DNA of 64,000 bases. Source: Populus alba (taxonomy: Eukaryota > Streptophyta > Magnoliopsida > Malpighiales > Salicaceae). The stretch spans positions 5,274,967-5,338,966 of the forward strand of contig NC_133299.1 in assembly GCF_005239225.2 (NCBI RefSeq), read 5' to 3'. The translations under genes and the position numbers were made by a program. Shown here piece by piece: positions 46,172-56,954 of this stretch (its first letter is position 1; every line of letters starts with the position of its first letter). The notes beneath the pieces were generated by a model, which did no database searches, had not been told where the DNA came from, and was given only the letters and a program-made list of their open reading frames with translations.

Positions 46172-47404
46172 GCAGATGTTCTGATATCGCAAAAGAGCTT
46201 CGGCAATGATATCAAAGTCCAAATTTATACAACGCAGGAAGTGATCAGAAGGATTTCTTTTTGTTGGACAAGGGAATCCGGCTTCAGCGAAAAACTGTTT
46301 TAATAGATGGTATAAAAGCAGTGCTTTTTAAAAAAGTTCCGGTCAGGGTTTTAACATAAAACTTGTATTCATGTACCTTCACTGCCATTTTCGCTTCTCC
46401 GAAATAGACAGTTTCTCCTCCTGAGAGAAGCAGCAAATCATCTAAAAGATTGAAAACATCGCTACTTGGCTGATGAAGGGAACAAATGACAATCTTTCCA
46501 TCATAAGCAATGCTGCTAAGAGCTCTCATCACAAAGAAAGCTGAAGCACTATCCAGGCCAGTAGTAGGCTCATCAAGGAGCATAATATGTGGACGTGTTA
46601 AAATTTCAACACCAATGCTAAGTCTCTTCTTTTCACCAGTGCTTATGCCCCTTAAATGCCAATTTCCAATCTTAGAATCAGCGCAATCTTGTAGACCCAT
46701 CTCCATTATCGTGTTTTCAACAACACTATCTAACTCCTCTTTAGTCGTTTTCCGAGGAAGCCTCAAGTGAGCCGAGTAAGTAATTGTCTCTTTGACTGTG
46801 AGGGTTCCCAAGAAAAAATCTTCTTGAGTAACATAAGACTGAAATTTGGAGAAACATATACCAGGTGAGATGATAAAGAGTATTTAGCAGTCCTTTCAAT
46901 ATTTGCTGTAAACAGGAAGAAACAAAGCAAGACCTGAAGAAGTGACCCAAGTTAGAGGTACTTCTAACTCGTATTTTTCGACAGTATAAACTTACAATAT
47001 CTCTGCAGTCTATGCTGCTTCTCCTGGCATTGAGAAGGACTTTTCCACTCATTTTAACATTTGAAGAAAGTCTTCCTGTTTATGGGATCAAGAAAGAAAA
47101 TCAGAACAGAATCATAACTCGTGTATAGTTCGAACATGCAGAACCATTAACTACAAGTTGCAATATGTTCATTAACCATCGACAAATTGTTTTTCAAAAA
47201 TACGGTCTTGAAGGTTGATGAGGAGAGACTTATACCAGCCAATGAGTCAAGTAGCGTGGATTTGCCGGACCCAGAAGGTCCCATGATAGCCAGGATATGG
47301 CCTGGTTCAGCATAACCACTAAGATCACTTAGCAATTTCCTCGTTGAACCACTTGTGATCATGGTAGGTAGCTCCACCGTGAGATTTTCCCATACCGAGC
47401 ACAT
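46172..47404 (-). pseudogene. ABCG copy A: exons 1-4 only (ATPase domain, no membrane domain)
   Basis: Exons 47236-47404, 46996-47075, 46377-46838 and 46172-46294 have the same lengths from exon 2 on (80, 462, 123) and the same phases as the intact gene. All keep GT-AG borders and an open frame of about 278 codons. Walker [10 protein letters not shown] (about residues 42-50) and Walker [13 protein letters not shown] are intact, but the ABC signature LSGGE is changed to ISTGE. After exon 4 the sequence enters segment X, and exons 5-8, which hold the transmembrane domain, are absent from the neighbourhood. The first in-frame ATG lies close before VWENLTV, so the N-terminal tail is also shorter. 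It could make an ATPase-only protein if transcribed, but as a transporter it is dead. It arose by tandem duplication. Confidence 0.85.
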
Positions 47405-48204
47405 TGTTTTGTCTTCTTCAGTTACTCGACTTCAATTTTAAACTTCCAACGTTTGCATCCACGCAATTCTCGGTGAATTTCTATCCTCCAAGAATTGGCA
47501 TCGGTTTCATGCTGTTAAGAAATCAATTCTATCAAGCGTCGCCCCCATTAATTGCAATTAAAATTGTTGTGTACTATTCATTGAACAGTACTTGGTTCCT
47601 TAGGACAAAACCAAAAGTTAACATTAAATAATAAAAAAAAAAATTGGGTCAGTGTTTTACTGTGTATAAATTCACATATAACTATGGATTCACGGTGAAA
47701 TGATTATTTTATTTCTAGAAAAAAATTATTTAACTAATAATCTTTTACATTCATTGAAGACAAGTTAATCTTTTTATATTTTAGGTGTATATTAAAATTA
47801 CTTAAATATCCTTAAAAGTAAAAAAATTGGATTCTAAAGGCTTCTTGGTCTTTTACCACTATGTTTGCACATTGAAATGACTATACAATCCTTAAAAGCT
47901 ACGGATTAAAATGTATTTTTGTTTTTTTCATCTTGGTTTTTTTAATTATCATCAATTTCAATAAACCACAATTCAATATTTTAACAAATATAAATGCATA
48001 AATAAAAGTGAATTGGGAGTTAGTTTAAATGTCCTTAGTAGGGAGAAAGTTCATTATAAAGAATTTGCTTTGTAGTAGGGATTAGCTCCTAAATTTCTGT
48101 TTCCTTGATAAATTAATGATATTCATTCATTCTTCAAAATAAATAAATAAAAATAAAAATCCGAAGACAAATTTAGATACGCCAAAGTTAATGAAACCAG
48201 TTAC
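47405..48204. other. Spacer between ABCG copies A and B
   Basis: AT-rich. It would hold the promoter of copy A and the intron and lost exons downstream of copy B exon 5. I see no coding sequence. Confidence 0.45.
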
Positions 48205-48459
48205 TGAGATTTCTTGAATTCTTCTTCTTGTATTAATTGAAATCTCAGAACACTTGTACTTCTCAATCAATAAGTGTTTCTCTGATCTCCGCAGTTTTCA
48301 TCCTTACCGAATAACTTGACGATTCTGGGATTGCCTGTAAGGAACCATAAAAGAAGGAAAACATAAAGCTATATATCCTGCGGAGGATCAATAGAAACAG
48401 CATTGAATAATCAATAAATTCCGACTTTAAACCTTTAAACTTACGCAGATGTTCTGATA
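48205..48459 (-). pseudogene. ABCG copy B: exon 5 and the last bases of exon 4
   Basis: After a CTTACAG acceptor the exon (48205-48334) reads AIPESSSYSVRMKTAEIRET then meets a stop. The sequence ATTGATTG suggests a 4-bp duplication as the cause, and beyond it IEKYKCSEISINTRRRIQE continues in another frame. At 48445-48459 lies the 3' end of exon 4 with its GTAAG donor, cut off by the CACTA insertion. The rest of exon 4 resumes at 61804. Exons 6-8 are absent. Confidence 0.82.
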
Positions 48460-48720
48460 CACTATACCATTAAACAATTTTATTGACAGATTTATTCCAT
48501 TAGTGTAAGGCTCATAAACCATCGGTAAATTTTTTACCTATAGAATCCGTCCGTCGGAAGATTGATCGTCAGTAATTTCCTCTTTTGTCGTTAGTTCTGT
48601 CGGAAATAAAATAAAAAAAACAAACAAACATCGACGGTATTACAGACAGCGTAGCGTGCCAAAAAAAATCCCGCGAGAAGTTTACGGACAAAATAATTTC
48701 ATCTATATTTTCTACAATAA

Positions 48721-48745
48721 TCACCGACAGAATATCCGTCGGTGA
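48721..48745. repeat. CACTA subterminal palindrome
   Basis: TCACCGACAGAATATCC followed by GTCGGTGA is a near-perfect inverted repeat built from the CCGTCGG subterminal motif, of the kind that binds CACTA transposases. Confidence 0.6.
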
Positions 48746-48895
48746 TTGTGGCATGGGTTGTAAATATTTCAGAACTCTCTATCAAATACCATGGGATATA
48801 TTCCGCCGGTAATAGTAATGGTGAGACGACCAAAAGCTTGATGTCTTCTCCCAAGTGCAGGAGCGTCGAAGCAATAAATAACCGATAATAGTAAT

Positions 48896-49128
48896 AAATT
48901 ATAAACAACAACAACAATCAGAATTAAATGTAAGACCGGAGGTTAACTATATAAATTATAAACAACAACAACAATAATTAGTAGTAGTAATAATAATAAT
49001 AATATTAGTAGTAGTAGTAGTAATACTAATACTAATACTAATAATAACAATAATAGTAATAATAGTAATACTAGTAGTAGTAGTAGTAGTAGTAATATTA
49101 ATAATAGTAATAGTAATAATAAAGAGAG
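48896..49128. repeat. Variable trinucleotide microsatellite (TAA/TAG/TAC/CAA)n
   Basis: Over 200 bp of triplets sharing phase, with blocks of ACAACA, TAATAA, TAGTAG and TACTAA, inside the left arm of the CACTA element. The Leu-rich minus-strand frame across it is an artefact. Confidence 0.9.
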
Positions 49129-49203
49129 CTTTGAGATGTGAGAGTGATGCAAGGATTAAACAATAACAAAAATAAATGTCAAGGTTAGAGGATTCACTAA
49201 TGG

Positions 49204-50510
49204 TGCTTCAAACAAGTATAATATAAACTCTTATTACTCAACTGGAAACCATACACAAAGAAGGTTCCAATCAGATTATAATTGTTAACATGATTACATT
49301 AATTATCTTACTCGAGTAATGCCAATACTTGTAAATATTATCAGGTATTCATAGTGATAACTTATGTTAACAACAAATCAAGTTCCTTTCATAGGACATG
49401 TGTAGGTTATACCATACGGTTGGGCTATGAAAGTGCCAAGCATTTGTTGTACCAAGGGTTGTTCAACACAAATCTAGATTAACCATTTAACAAGCAAGGT
49501 ATTAAGAGTAAGCAAAATAATAAATATAAAACATGTTAATATCAAGCATTAAAGTCCATGTTGAGTTTATACTATACTTATTCTTACACCATTAGTGTAA
49601 CCTTTTCACCTTGACATAATAAATTTAGCTAAACATAATGAAAGAAAGAAACATAAATAAACAATATAAGAACATAATTATACAAATAAAGGAAAGGAAA
49701 TGAAAGCATAAACAAGAGATTAATATAACATCAAATAAAACTTAAACATTACAAAATACAAAGAAAGAGAGCAAGAGCATGATTTTGATCTGAACACCAA
49801 GATGCCTAAATGCATGGCAAATGCTTTATTTTATAGGCCAAAATTTGAAACTATTGATTTGACGAATAATTGTTGAGTGGGTGGCCACATCTTGACTTTG
49901 TGAAAATCCTTATCTTCTTGTCTGAATTAAATGTCATTGCTAACATCAGAATTGGAACCACCTATACCATGAATGTTCTAGGAAATTCTCTTAGCTTTCT
50001 AGGAAAAAACAATTGAGGTCATTTGGACTTCTAGAACTCGAGATATGGGCTGAACACTGAACAATGTCCGGGTTGTAGGATAGATTCAGACTTCTCCGTT
50101 GTTGCTATAATTTGGACTTAAAAAAGATATTTTTAAATCCTGGCCTCCATATGAAAGTTGTAGGCCTATGTCTTGTGAAATCTGTGTAAAAATTTAAGAT
50201 CATTTAGACATCTAGAACTAGAGATATGACCCAAATACTGAACAGTGTTCCAGTTTAGATTGCACCAACATCTATTTTCTAAGCTTCTCCCTCTCTTTAT
50301 CTTTACAATTTCAGTAGTTGAATTCAGCAATCAATCCTTTGATTTATTTGAGAGGCCTGCATTTAAGATGAACATTTATCATATATTAAGGTATCTTATA
50401 GTATCAGACTTGTTATTATAAAACATGCTTTAGTTAAGGAGTTATTGATACTTCAAGTGCAAAATGATGATATAAAACCTTGATAAACATGCACTTTTAA
50501 GTACTAATCA
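49204..50510 (-). repeat. 3' LTR of the Gypsy element (complete, ~1.3 kb)
   Basis: Runs from TGCTTCAAAC to ...GTACTAATCA on the plus strand. The polypurine tract lies at 50511-50522. Only the right 287 bp have a counterpart at 58757-59043. Confidence 0.85.
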
Positions 50511-51789
50511 CACCCCCTAACCAGCTTATTACTAGTCCCTAGTAATCAAAGCGTTAAAATAGAAAAACAATTTGCAAGTTCCACAAAGCAAGGTATTCAT
50601 CATTCAACTTCCATTAATCTATCTAGATAAACAAACTCTCATTAAATTTATATTCCTGCTTCATATTTCTTAAACAAGATATTAATAAACCTTCTTTTTA
50701 TGTGCTCAATGTATGAAAACATAGATGACGGGCTTTTGTTGGAAGAAAACAATATTATGTTCGAATGTTTAAGGTTAACTTTCTTGGGTTGAGATTATTA
50801 TTATTTTTTCTTATTTATTTATATACACATACAACTTAAAACACAATGTATCTTTAATCCATGTAATGAGTTTTAGGCTAATGACTCCCAGACTAGTTGG
50901 TCTTAGGGCATTAGGTGTTGAGACACCCCTATGAGCTTAGCAACTCGGGTTGCAGATACTGATACATAGATAATGCAATGTTTCATTCCCTTAAGCTTTT
51001 CTCCTTAACCCATGTAACAAGCTTTGGGCCAATAGCTCCCAAGTCAGTTGATTTTAGGGTATTAGGTGTTAAAACACCCCTTCGAGCTTAATTACTTAGG
51101 TTAGGGAGGCTACGAAACCAAACTTATCTATGTTTTTATTATCATCAATATTATCAATTTTTTTTTTTGCATATTCTATACTATCTCTTTCCCTTAGTTG
51201 TTACCTTCAACAAAAGAACATAATTAATGTAATAATTCAATGTGCAACCCACGATCATATGTTAAAGTGTGTGTGTGAAAATGAAGGTTTAAGAATACTC
51301 GTTAAATGAGTATATGAGCAGAATCAAGTGATTACAATGCGAGAGTTTGTAAATCTGAATATTTCAAGAAGTATTATGATAGACCTTGGTAATGATACTT
51401 ACTAAGATGCGTCTCAAGAGTCAATAAAATTTCCTCCTTACTTTGTCATCCTAATAAGGATACTTACTAAGATGCGTCTCAAGAGTTAATAAAACTGACT
51501 CCTTACTCTGCCGTCCTAATAACAATTTTGTCAAATAATTTTAAAAATAGCAAAAACAGCTAATAAGTTAGGTTTTTTTTTTTTTAATGTTAACTACTAC
51601 CCTCCCCCCAACCAAAATGAGACATTGTCCTCAATTTTCTAAGGTAGAAAGATAGAGTATAGAAGACATCACCTGAAACAACGAATAATGACAAACCTGA
51701 AACACATTTAAACAAATATAATAAGTAACAAAATAAAATAATATGCTATTAATAAAACCAAAAGACACAAGGTTTCACAAATAAAAGCT
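50511..51789 (-). other. Non-coding 3' region of the Gypsy element with direct repeats
   Basis: A segment of about 105 bp is repeated at 50851-50955 and 51003-51105 (CCATGTAA..., ATTAGGTGTT, ACACCCC). A shorter one (GATACTTACTAAGATGCGTC and onward) is repeated at 51394 and 51459 with period 65. No coding sequence. Confidence 0.75.
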
Positions 51790-52428
51790 CAAATCTAATC
51801 TAAGTTTTTTACGGCTTTCCTTAGTTGACCAATTTAAGCGACTCATGCAAGGATCAATGACAGGGATGAAAGATTGTAGTTGGTCAATAAATTGTTCAGC
51901 AGTAGCAGCTGAGATTATGATTTGTCATGCCGAAAATGTTAGAAATTCATGTTCCACAACTTGTCAAGAAAAGACAATAAATTGTCATAAAAACCATTAA
52001 CATTTAACGAACCTATAGGTTTATGGTGAATGTGTAGTTGGGCCCAAGAGGAAATATGAAAGATCTCTTCCAATGTGCTCAAACCACCTGGTAAGGCAAT
52101 GAAGGCATCAACATGGTTAAACATGGCATTCAGTTAATCAGACATTGTGGGGACCTGTAGTTCCTCTCCAATTATTTTTCTAATGATGTCCCCATTTGCT
52201 AAAGCTTTGAGGACAACCCCCAAAACTTGACTGCCTCCTAAAAATTCAGCTTTTGACACACCCCCCCCATTAACCCAAGGTTGCCTCCCCCATGCACTAA
52301 ATGAATCTTTCTCTCAGCTAGTACCTGACCAAGATGATTTGTTGATTCTAAAAACTATTTTTCTTTCCAGGACTGGATCCACCGAAAACACAAATATTTC
52401 TTATGTGATGATTTGAGGAACCTGCCAT
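51790..52428 (-). pseudogene. LOG-like (cytokinin riboside 5'-monophosphate phosphoribohydrolase) sequence carried by the retrotransposon
   Basis: On the minus strand, a start codon at 52428 opens ...RNICVFGGSSPGKK, followed by LAERKIHLVHGGGNLGLMGG. After frame changes come GGSQVLGVVLKALANGDIIR and IGEELQVPTMS. Then in 51939-52124 come [17 protein letters not shown] and [20 protein letters not shown], and finally DQLQSFIPVIDP. This is the LOG family nearly end to end, closest in memory to LOGL10-type proteins. LOG enzymes release active cytokinin bases. The PGGxGTxxE motif is present as PGGLSTLEE (one Gly to Ser). No introns interrupt it, unlike host LOG genes, which suggests capture through RNA. 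At least two frameshifts and stops make this copy non-functional. It lies between the Cys-rich ORF and the 3' LTR. Confidence 0.82.
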
Positions 52429-52726
52429 TTCTACAAAATTTTATATTTGATGAATGTATGGGTTGAGTAGAAATGAAGGGAAGGAAGAGAAGAATTTATA
52501 GATGAGAAATTAAAAATGCAATCATACCATCTATATGTAGGCCAACTGTTGTCTCACACTCTTTCTCTTTATTTATTTATTTTAAAAAAACATGTATGTA
52601 CAGGTAGTTGTGATTGTGGCTCACATTTTCCCTTGGTTTTACGTCCAAGAATGGCTTAAACGCCCTCTATGGGTCGGGGATAGGCTTCCCGTCTAATTTT
52701 CTTAAAAATTGGCAAACAGAGTTTTT

Positions 52727-53275
52727 TTAAGTCAGATTTCCAAGACTAAGTCGAGCATGTTCTTTATGGAATTGTGGCCATAAATCATGAATTGCACGAT
52801 GCACATCTCCATTAGAATGTGTCTCAGGGGTCAATAGAAGATTTTCTAAAGACCCCTTACTCAGGCCATCCTTAATGAATTGTATTTTATCTTCACGGTT
52901 TAAAGATATCATTCCTAAAGAACGACATGTCGCATTACAAGTCCATCTGGCACATCTGTGACAGACTTTCAGTCGTTTTGCACGACGTTTCTTCATAAAA
53001 GTGCTTTTACCTGTTCCAGGCATATGTGAAATGAAAGAATTGGAGGACTTACCTGATAATCGGACCTTTGTTTCAATTAGCCAGCGAATATCTTTAGGAA
53101 TTCCATGATTTATTAACAACTTCAATCTTGCACACCTAGCACGATAAATTTTTGTAATCGCATTTGGAGTCAAAGCGGGAAAATACCTTTTTAATTTTTC
53201 AAGAGTGGTGTCCATTTTCAAAAGAGAATTGAAGAAGAGATTCAAAGAAGGGAGAAAGAGCAAAGAATTGTACAA
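52727..53275 (-). CDS. Extra ORF downstream of integrase, Cys-rich, unknown function
   Basis: An intact 182-codon frame (161 codons from the internal Met at 53212) lies in the post-integrase position where Athila-type elements may carry an additional gene. It is basic: LKRYFPALTPNAITKIYRAR at the start and KKRRAKRLKVCHRCARWTCN in the middle. CHRCARWTCNATC gives four cysteines with spacing C-x2-C-x4-C-x3-C, which could bind zinc or nucleic acid. The end is FHKEHARLSLGNLT. There is no signal peptide or clear membrane segment apart from a hydrophobic N-terminus in the longer form, so a retroviral-type envelope is not supported. I do not recognise the family. It is the only long reading frame in this element without a stop. 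Confidence 0.6.
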   Translation of the reverse strand: MYNSLLFLPSLNLFFNSLLKMDTTLEKLKRYFPALTPNAITKIYRARCARLKLLINHGIPKDIRWLIETKVRLSGKSSNSFISHMPGTGKSTFMKKRRAKRLKVCHRCARWTCNATCRSLGMISLNREDKIQFIKDGLSKGSLENLLLTPETHSNGDVHRAIHDLWPQFHKEHARLSLGNLT

Positions 53276-53423
53276 AGATATACAAATATCAGTTATTATG
53301 GGAAACTAAAAGAACCGACTTAAGTCACGGAGTACCGTTATCCAGCATTTGAGCAGGGTGAGAGAGAGACTAGCAAAACAAAAGTTACAACAAAACAAAA
53401 CACAAAACAATGTCAGAAAAGAA

Positions 53424-54440
53424 TCAATCTTTATATATAGGATCACTCAATTCAATAGAGTTATTTTCAACTGAAAAATTGTCAAAATAAACTTTCAAAC
53501 GATGCTTATTTACCTTGAAAACATTGTCATTCTTTGGATTCTTGATATCACAGGCCCCATATGGATACACATGTTTCATAATAAAAGGACCACTCCATTT
53601 TGATCTTAGTTTTCCAGGAAATAAATGGAGTCGAGAATTATAAAGCAAGATTTTTTGACTAACATTGAATGTTTTTCTCAATATTTTCTTATCATGAAAG
53701 TAATTGATTCTTGCTTTATGAATTCTTGAATTGTCATATGCATGATTTCTTATTTCCTCAAGCTCATTTATTTGATATTTTCGTAGCTGACTAGCATCAT
53801 CAAGGTTTGAATTGAAAGCTTTAATAGCCCAATAAGCTTTATGTTAAATTTCCACAGGCAAGTGATAAGGTTTTCCATAGACTAGTCTATAAGGTGACAT
53901 ACCTAATGATGTTTTATAAGCAGTTCAATAAACCTAAAGTGCATCATTAAGTCTTAAAGACCAGTCTTTCCTATTAGGGTTCACTATTTTCTCTAAGATT
54001 TGTTTGATCTCCCTATTAGCAAGCTCTACTTGTCCACTTATCTGAGGGTGATAAGGGGTGGCAACTTTATGTGTGATTCCATATTTCTTCATTAAAGAAT
54101 CAAATGGCTTGTTGTATAAATGTGTTTCACCATCACTTATCATGGCTCGAGGGATTCCAAATCGACTCAAAATATTGTCTTTCAAAAACTTTATCACTGT
54201 TTTGTGATCATTATTTCGACTTGGAATTGCCTCTATCCATTTTGAAACATAATCTACTGCGACTAATATGTACACGAAACCAAATGATGAAGGAAATGGA
54301 CTCATGAAATCTATACCCCAGCAGTCAAAGATCTCAATGACAAGAATAGGATTTAAAGGCATCATATGAAGTTTTGAAATAGATCTCAACTTTTGACAAT
54401 TTTCACAAGTCTTGCAGAATGCATGTGAGTCCTTGAACAT
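53424..54440 (-). pseudogene. Gypsy integrase, interrupted
   Basis: 54440-53934 reads [18 protein letters not shown] (end of the zinc-binding motif), then [20 protein letters not shown] and [20 protein letters not shown], the first two catalytic acidic regions, and [20 protein letters not shown], the third. 53681-53424 gives a C-terminal portion (PGKLRSKWSGPFIMKHVYPY). Stops separate the two parts, so no active enzyme is encoded here. Confidence 0.88.
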
Positions 54441-54488
54441 AGTGGGCTAGTAAAATCCACTTTGTAAGATTTTTACAGTTGTTTTTTT

Positions 54489-55463
54489 TTACGAGAAATG
54501 ACTCCTACATGCCTTAGAATGATAAAATTTAATGACACTACTTACCTCATTGTCAGGAATGCATATTTGAAATATTTGATTAGGACAATATTTAAATAAA
54601 TATGGGTCATCCCAAAAAAAGTTCTTCACTTTGTTTAAGAACTTTCTTTTGTCTTGGGTACTCCAATGAGTTGGTAATTTGTCCTGAAACAAGAAAATTA
54701 ACAATATTAGCAAATCAAGGCATCGTAGAAATGAAAAGTAAAGATTCATCAGGAAAGTAATCATTAATTGGTGTGATGTCAGATTTCGAATCTATTGTCA
54801 ATCTTGACAAATGATCTGCGACAACATTTTCGGTGCGTTTCTTGTCTTTAATTGTAATATCAAATTCTTGAAGTAACAAAATCCACCGCACTAATCTAGC
54901 CTTAGAATCTTTCTTAGAAAGAAGATATTTCAATGTTGCATGATCACTAAAAACAACAACAGGTGAGCCAACAAGATAAGACCTAAATTTATCACATGTA
55001 AATACTACTGCAAGTAATTCTTTTGAGCACTATTTAAAGTTTTACTTGCATAGTAAATCACATAAGGTTTCTTATCTTTTCTTTGTCCCAAGACAGCACC
55101 CACGACATAATCACTAGCAACACACATTATTTCAAAAGGTAATGACCAATCAGGAGGTTAAATGATAAGAGCAAAAGTAAGCAAGTTTTTAAGTTTAACA
55201 AAGGCTTCTTCACAATGTTCAGTCCATTCAAAAATATTATCCTTTGTTAGAAGGATACTCAAGGGCTTAGATATTACACTAAAATCTTTGATGAACCTTC
55301 TGTAAAAACCAGCATGTCCTAAGAATGATCTAACATCTTTAACAAATTTTGGTGTTGGTAAGTTAGCAATTAACTCGATTTTAGATTTATCAACCTCAAT
55401 TCCTTTCGATGAAATAATGTGACCAAGTACAATGTCGTTTGTTACTATAAAGTGACATTTTTT
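54489..55463 (-). pseudogene. Gypsy reverse transcriptase tail, RNase H and linker, decayed
   Basis: The minus strand continues past the stop with KCHFIVTNDIVLGHIISSKG, then the RNase H end [20 protein letters not shown] and [11 protein letters not shown] at about 54933-54790. Several stops and frame changes interrupt it. Confidence 0.82.
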
Positions 55464-56942
55464 CTAATTCAGTACAAGATTCTTCTCTTCACACCTGCTC
55501 AAAACCTTTTCTAAGTTAGTTAAACAATCATCAAATGAATCACCAAAAACAGAAAAATCATCCATAAAAATCTCAAGAAAACATTCAACCATATCATTGA
55601 ATATGCTAAACATGCATTTGTGAAACGTGGCTGGTGCATTACATAATTCAAAAGGCATCCTTTGATATGCAAATGTACTAAATGGACATGTGAAAGTAGT
55701 CTTCTCTTGATCTTCCAATGCAATTTTAATTTGATTGTAACCTGAATAACCATTTAAGAAACAATAAAATTCATGACCTGCAACTCTTTCTAGGATTTGA
55801 TCTATGAAAGGTAAAGGGAAATGATCTTTTCTAGTCAATAAATTAAGTTTCCTATAGTCAATGCACATGTGCCACCCAGTAATAGTCCTAGTTGGAATTA
55901 ACTCATTTGTCTCATTTGTTATCACAGTGACTCCAGACTTTTTGGGTACAACTTGAGTAGGACTTACCCATTTACTATCAGAAATAAGATAAATGATTTC
56001 ATTATCTAGAAGCTTAATAACTTCATTTTTCACTACTTCTTTCATATTAGGATTAAGCCTTCATTGCATTTCTCTAGAGGGTTTAGTATTTTCCTTCAAA
56101 TAAATCCTGTGTGTGCAAATCAAAGGGCTAATTCCTTTTATGTCAGCTATGGTCCATCCTAATGCATTTTTGTGCATTTTCAAAGTCTGTAATAACTTAC
56201 CTTCTTGATGTGCATTAAGTTTGGAAGAGATTATTATCGGAAAAGTTTCATTTTCTCCCAAAAATAAGTATTTGAGATTAAATGGTAACGACTTCACATC
56301 AGGTTTTGGTGGTTGAACACTTGAAGGTATGGACTCAATTGATCGCAGTGGCAATTCTTCAATTTGTGGTCTCCAATTATATGCCTTTGATTCTTCCTGA
56401 AAGTAGACCATTTGCAAATCATCAGATTCATTAATCTCAGTTTCACTAGAAGTGGTTTGAAATTGATCATGAACTAATTTTTCAATATAGTCAACTTCTT
56501 GTAAATCATTATCATCTCCAGGTTGCTTGTAAATGTTGAAAATATTCATCTCCAATGTCATGTTTTCAAATGATAGCTTCATCAGTCCATTCTTATAATT
56601 AATTAATGCATTAGAAGTGACAAGAAATGGACGTCCTAAAATGACAGGAATTGAATTACATGCTTCAACAAGTTGTGTGTCCAAGACAATAAAATCTACA
56701 GGGTAAATGAATTTATCAACTTGTACTAACACATCCTTAAGTATTCTTCTAGGCACTTTTACAGATCTATCAGCAAGTAAAAGAGTTACAGAAGTTGGTT
56801 TTAACTCACCTAGATTGAGACTTTGAAAGACTGAATATGGAAGTAAATTCACACTAGCTCCAAGATCAAGTAAGGCTGTTTCAATTTTATGTTCTCTAAT
56901 AAAGCAAGAAATTGTAGGACAACCAGGGTCTTTATATTTCAA
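55464..56942 (-). pseudogene. Gypsy aspartic protease and reverse transcriptase
   Basis: 56942-56061 holds the protease: LLDLGASVNLLPYSVF carries the DLGAS active-site form seen in Athila-type elements. In the same frame after one stop codon (56058-56060), 56045-55464 holds reverse transcriptase: WHMCIDYRKLNLLTRKDHFP, NAPATFHKCM and FMDDFSVFG, the catalytic YxDD-type box. The frame then ends at another stop in the thumb region. One continuous polyprotein frame broken by two nonsense codons. Confidence 0.9.
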
Positions 56943-56954
56943 AGCATTATTGTT

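Noticed and set aside
46172..47404. Copy A as a functional ABCG transporter
   Set aside because: No transmembrane exons are found within the spacer or beyond.
48896..49128. CRISPR-like or satellite array
   Set aside because: Plain triplet microsatellite without spacers; nuclear plant DNA.
48943..49152. Leu-rich 69-codon frame
   Set aside because: Translation of the trinucleotide microsatellite.
52727..53275. Walker A-like PGTGKST in the post-integrase ORF
   Set aside because: The first glycine of GxxxxGK is missing and no Walker B follows; not evidence of an ATPase.
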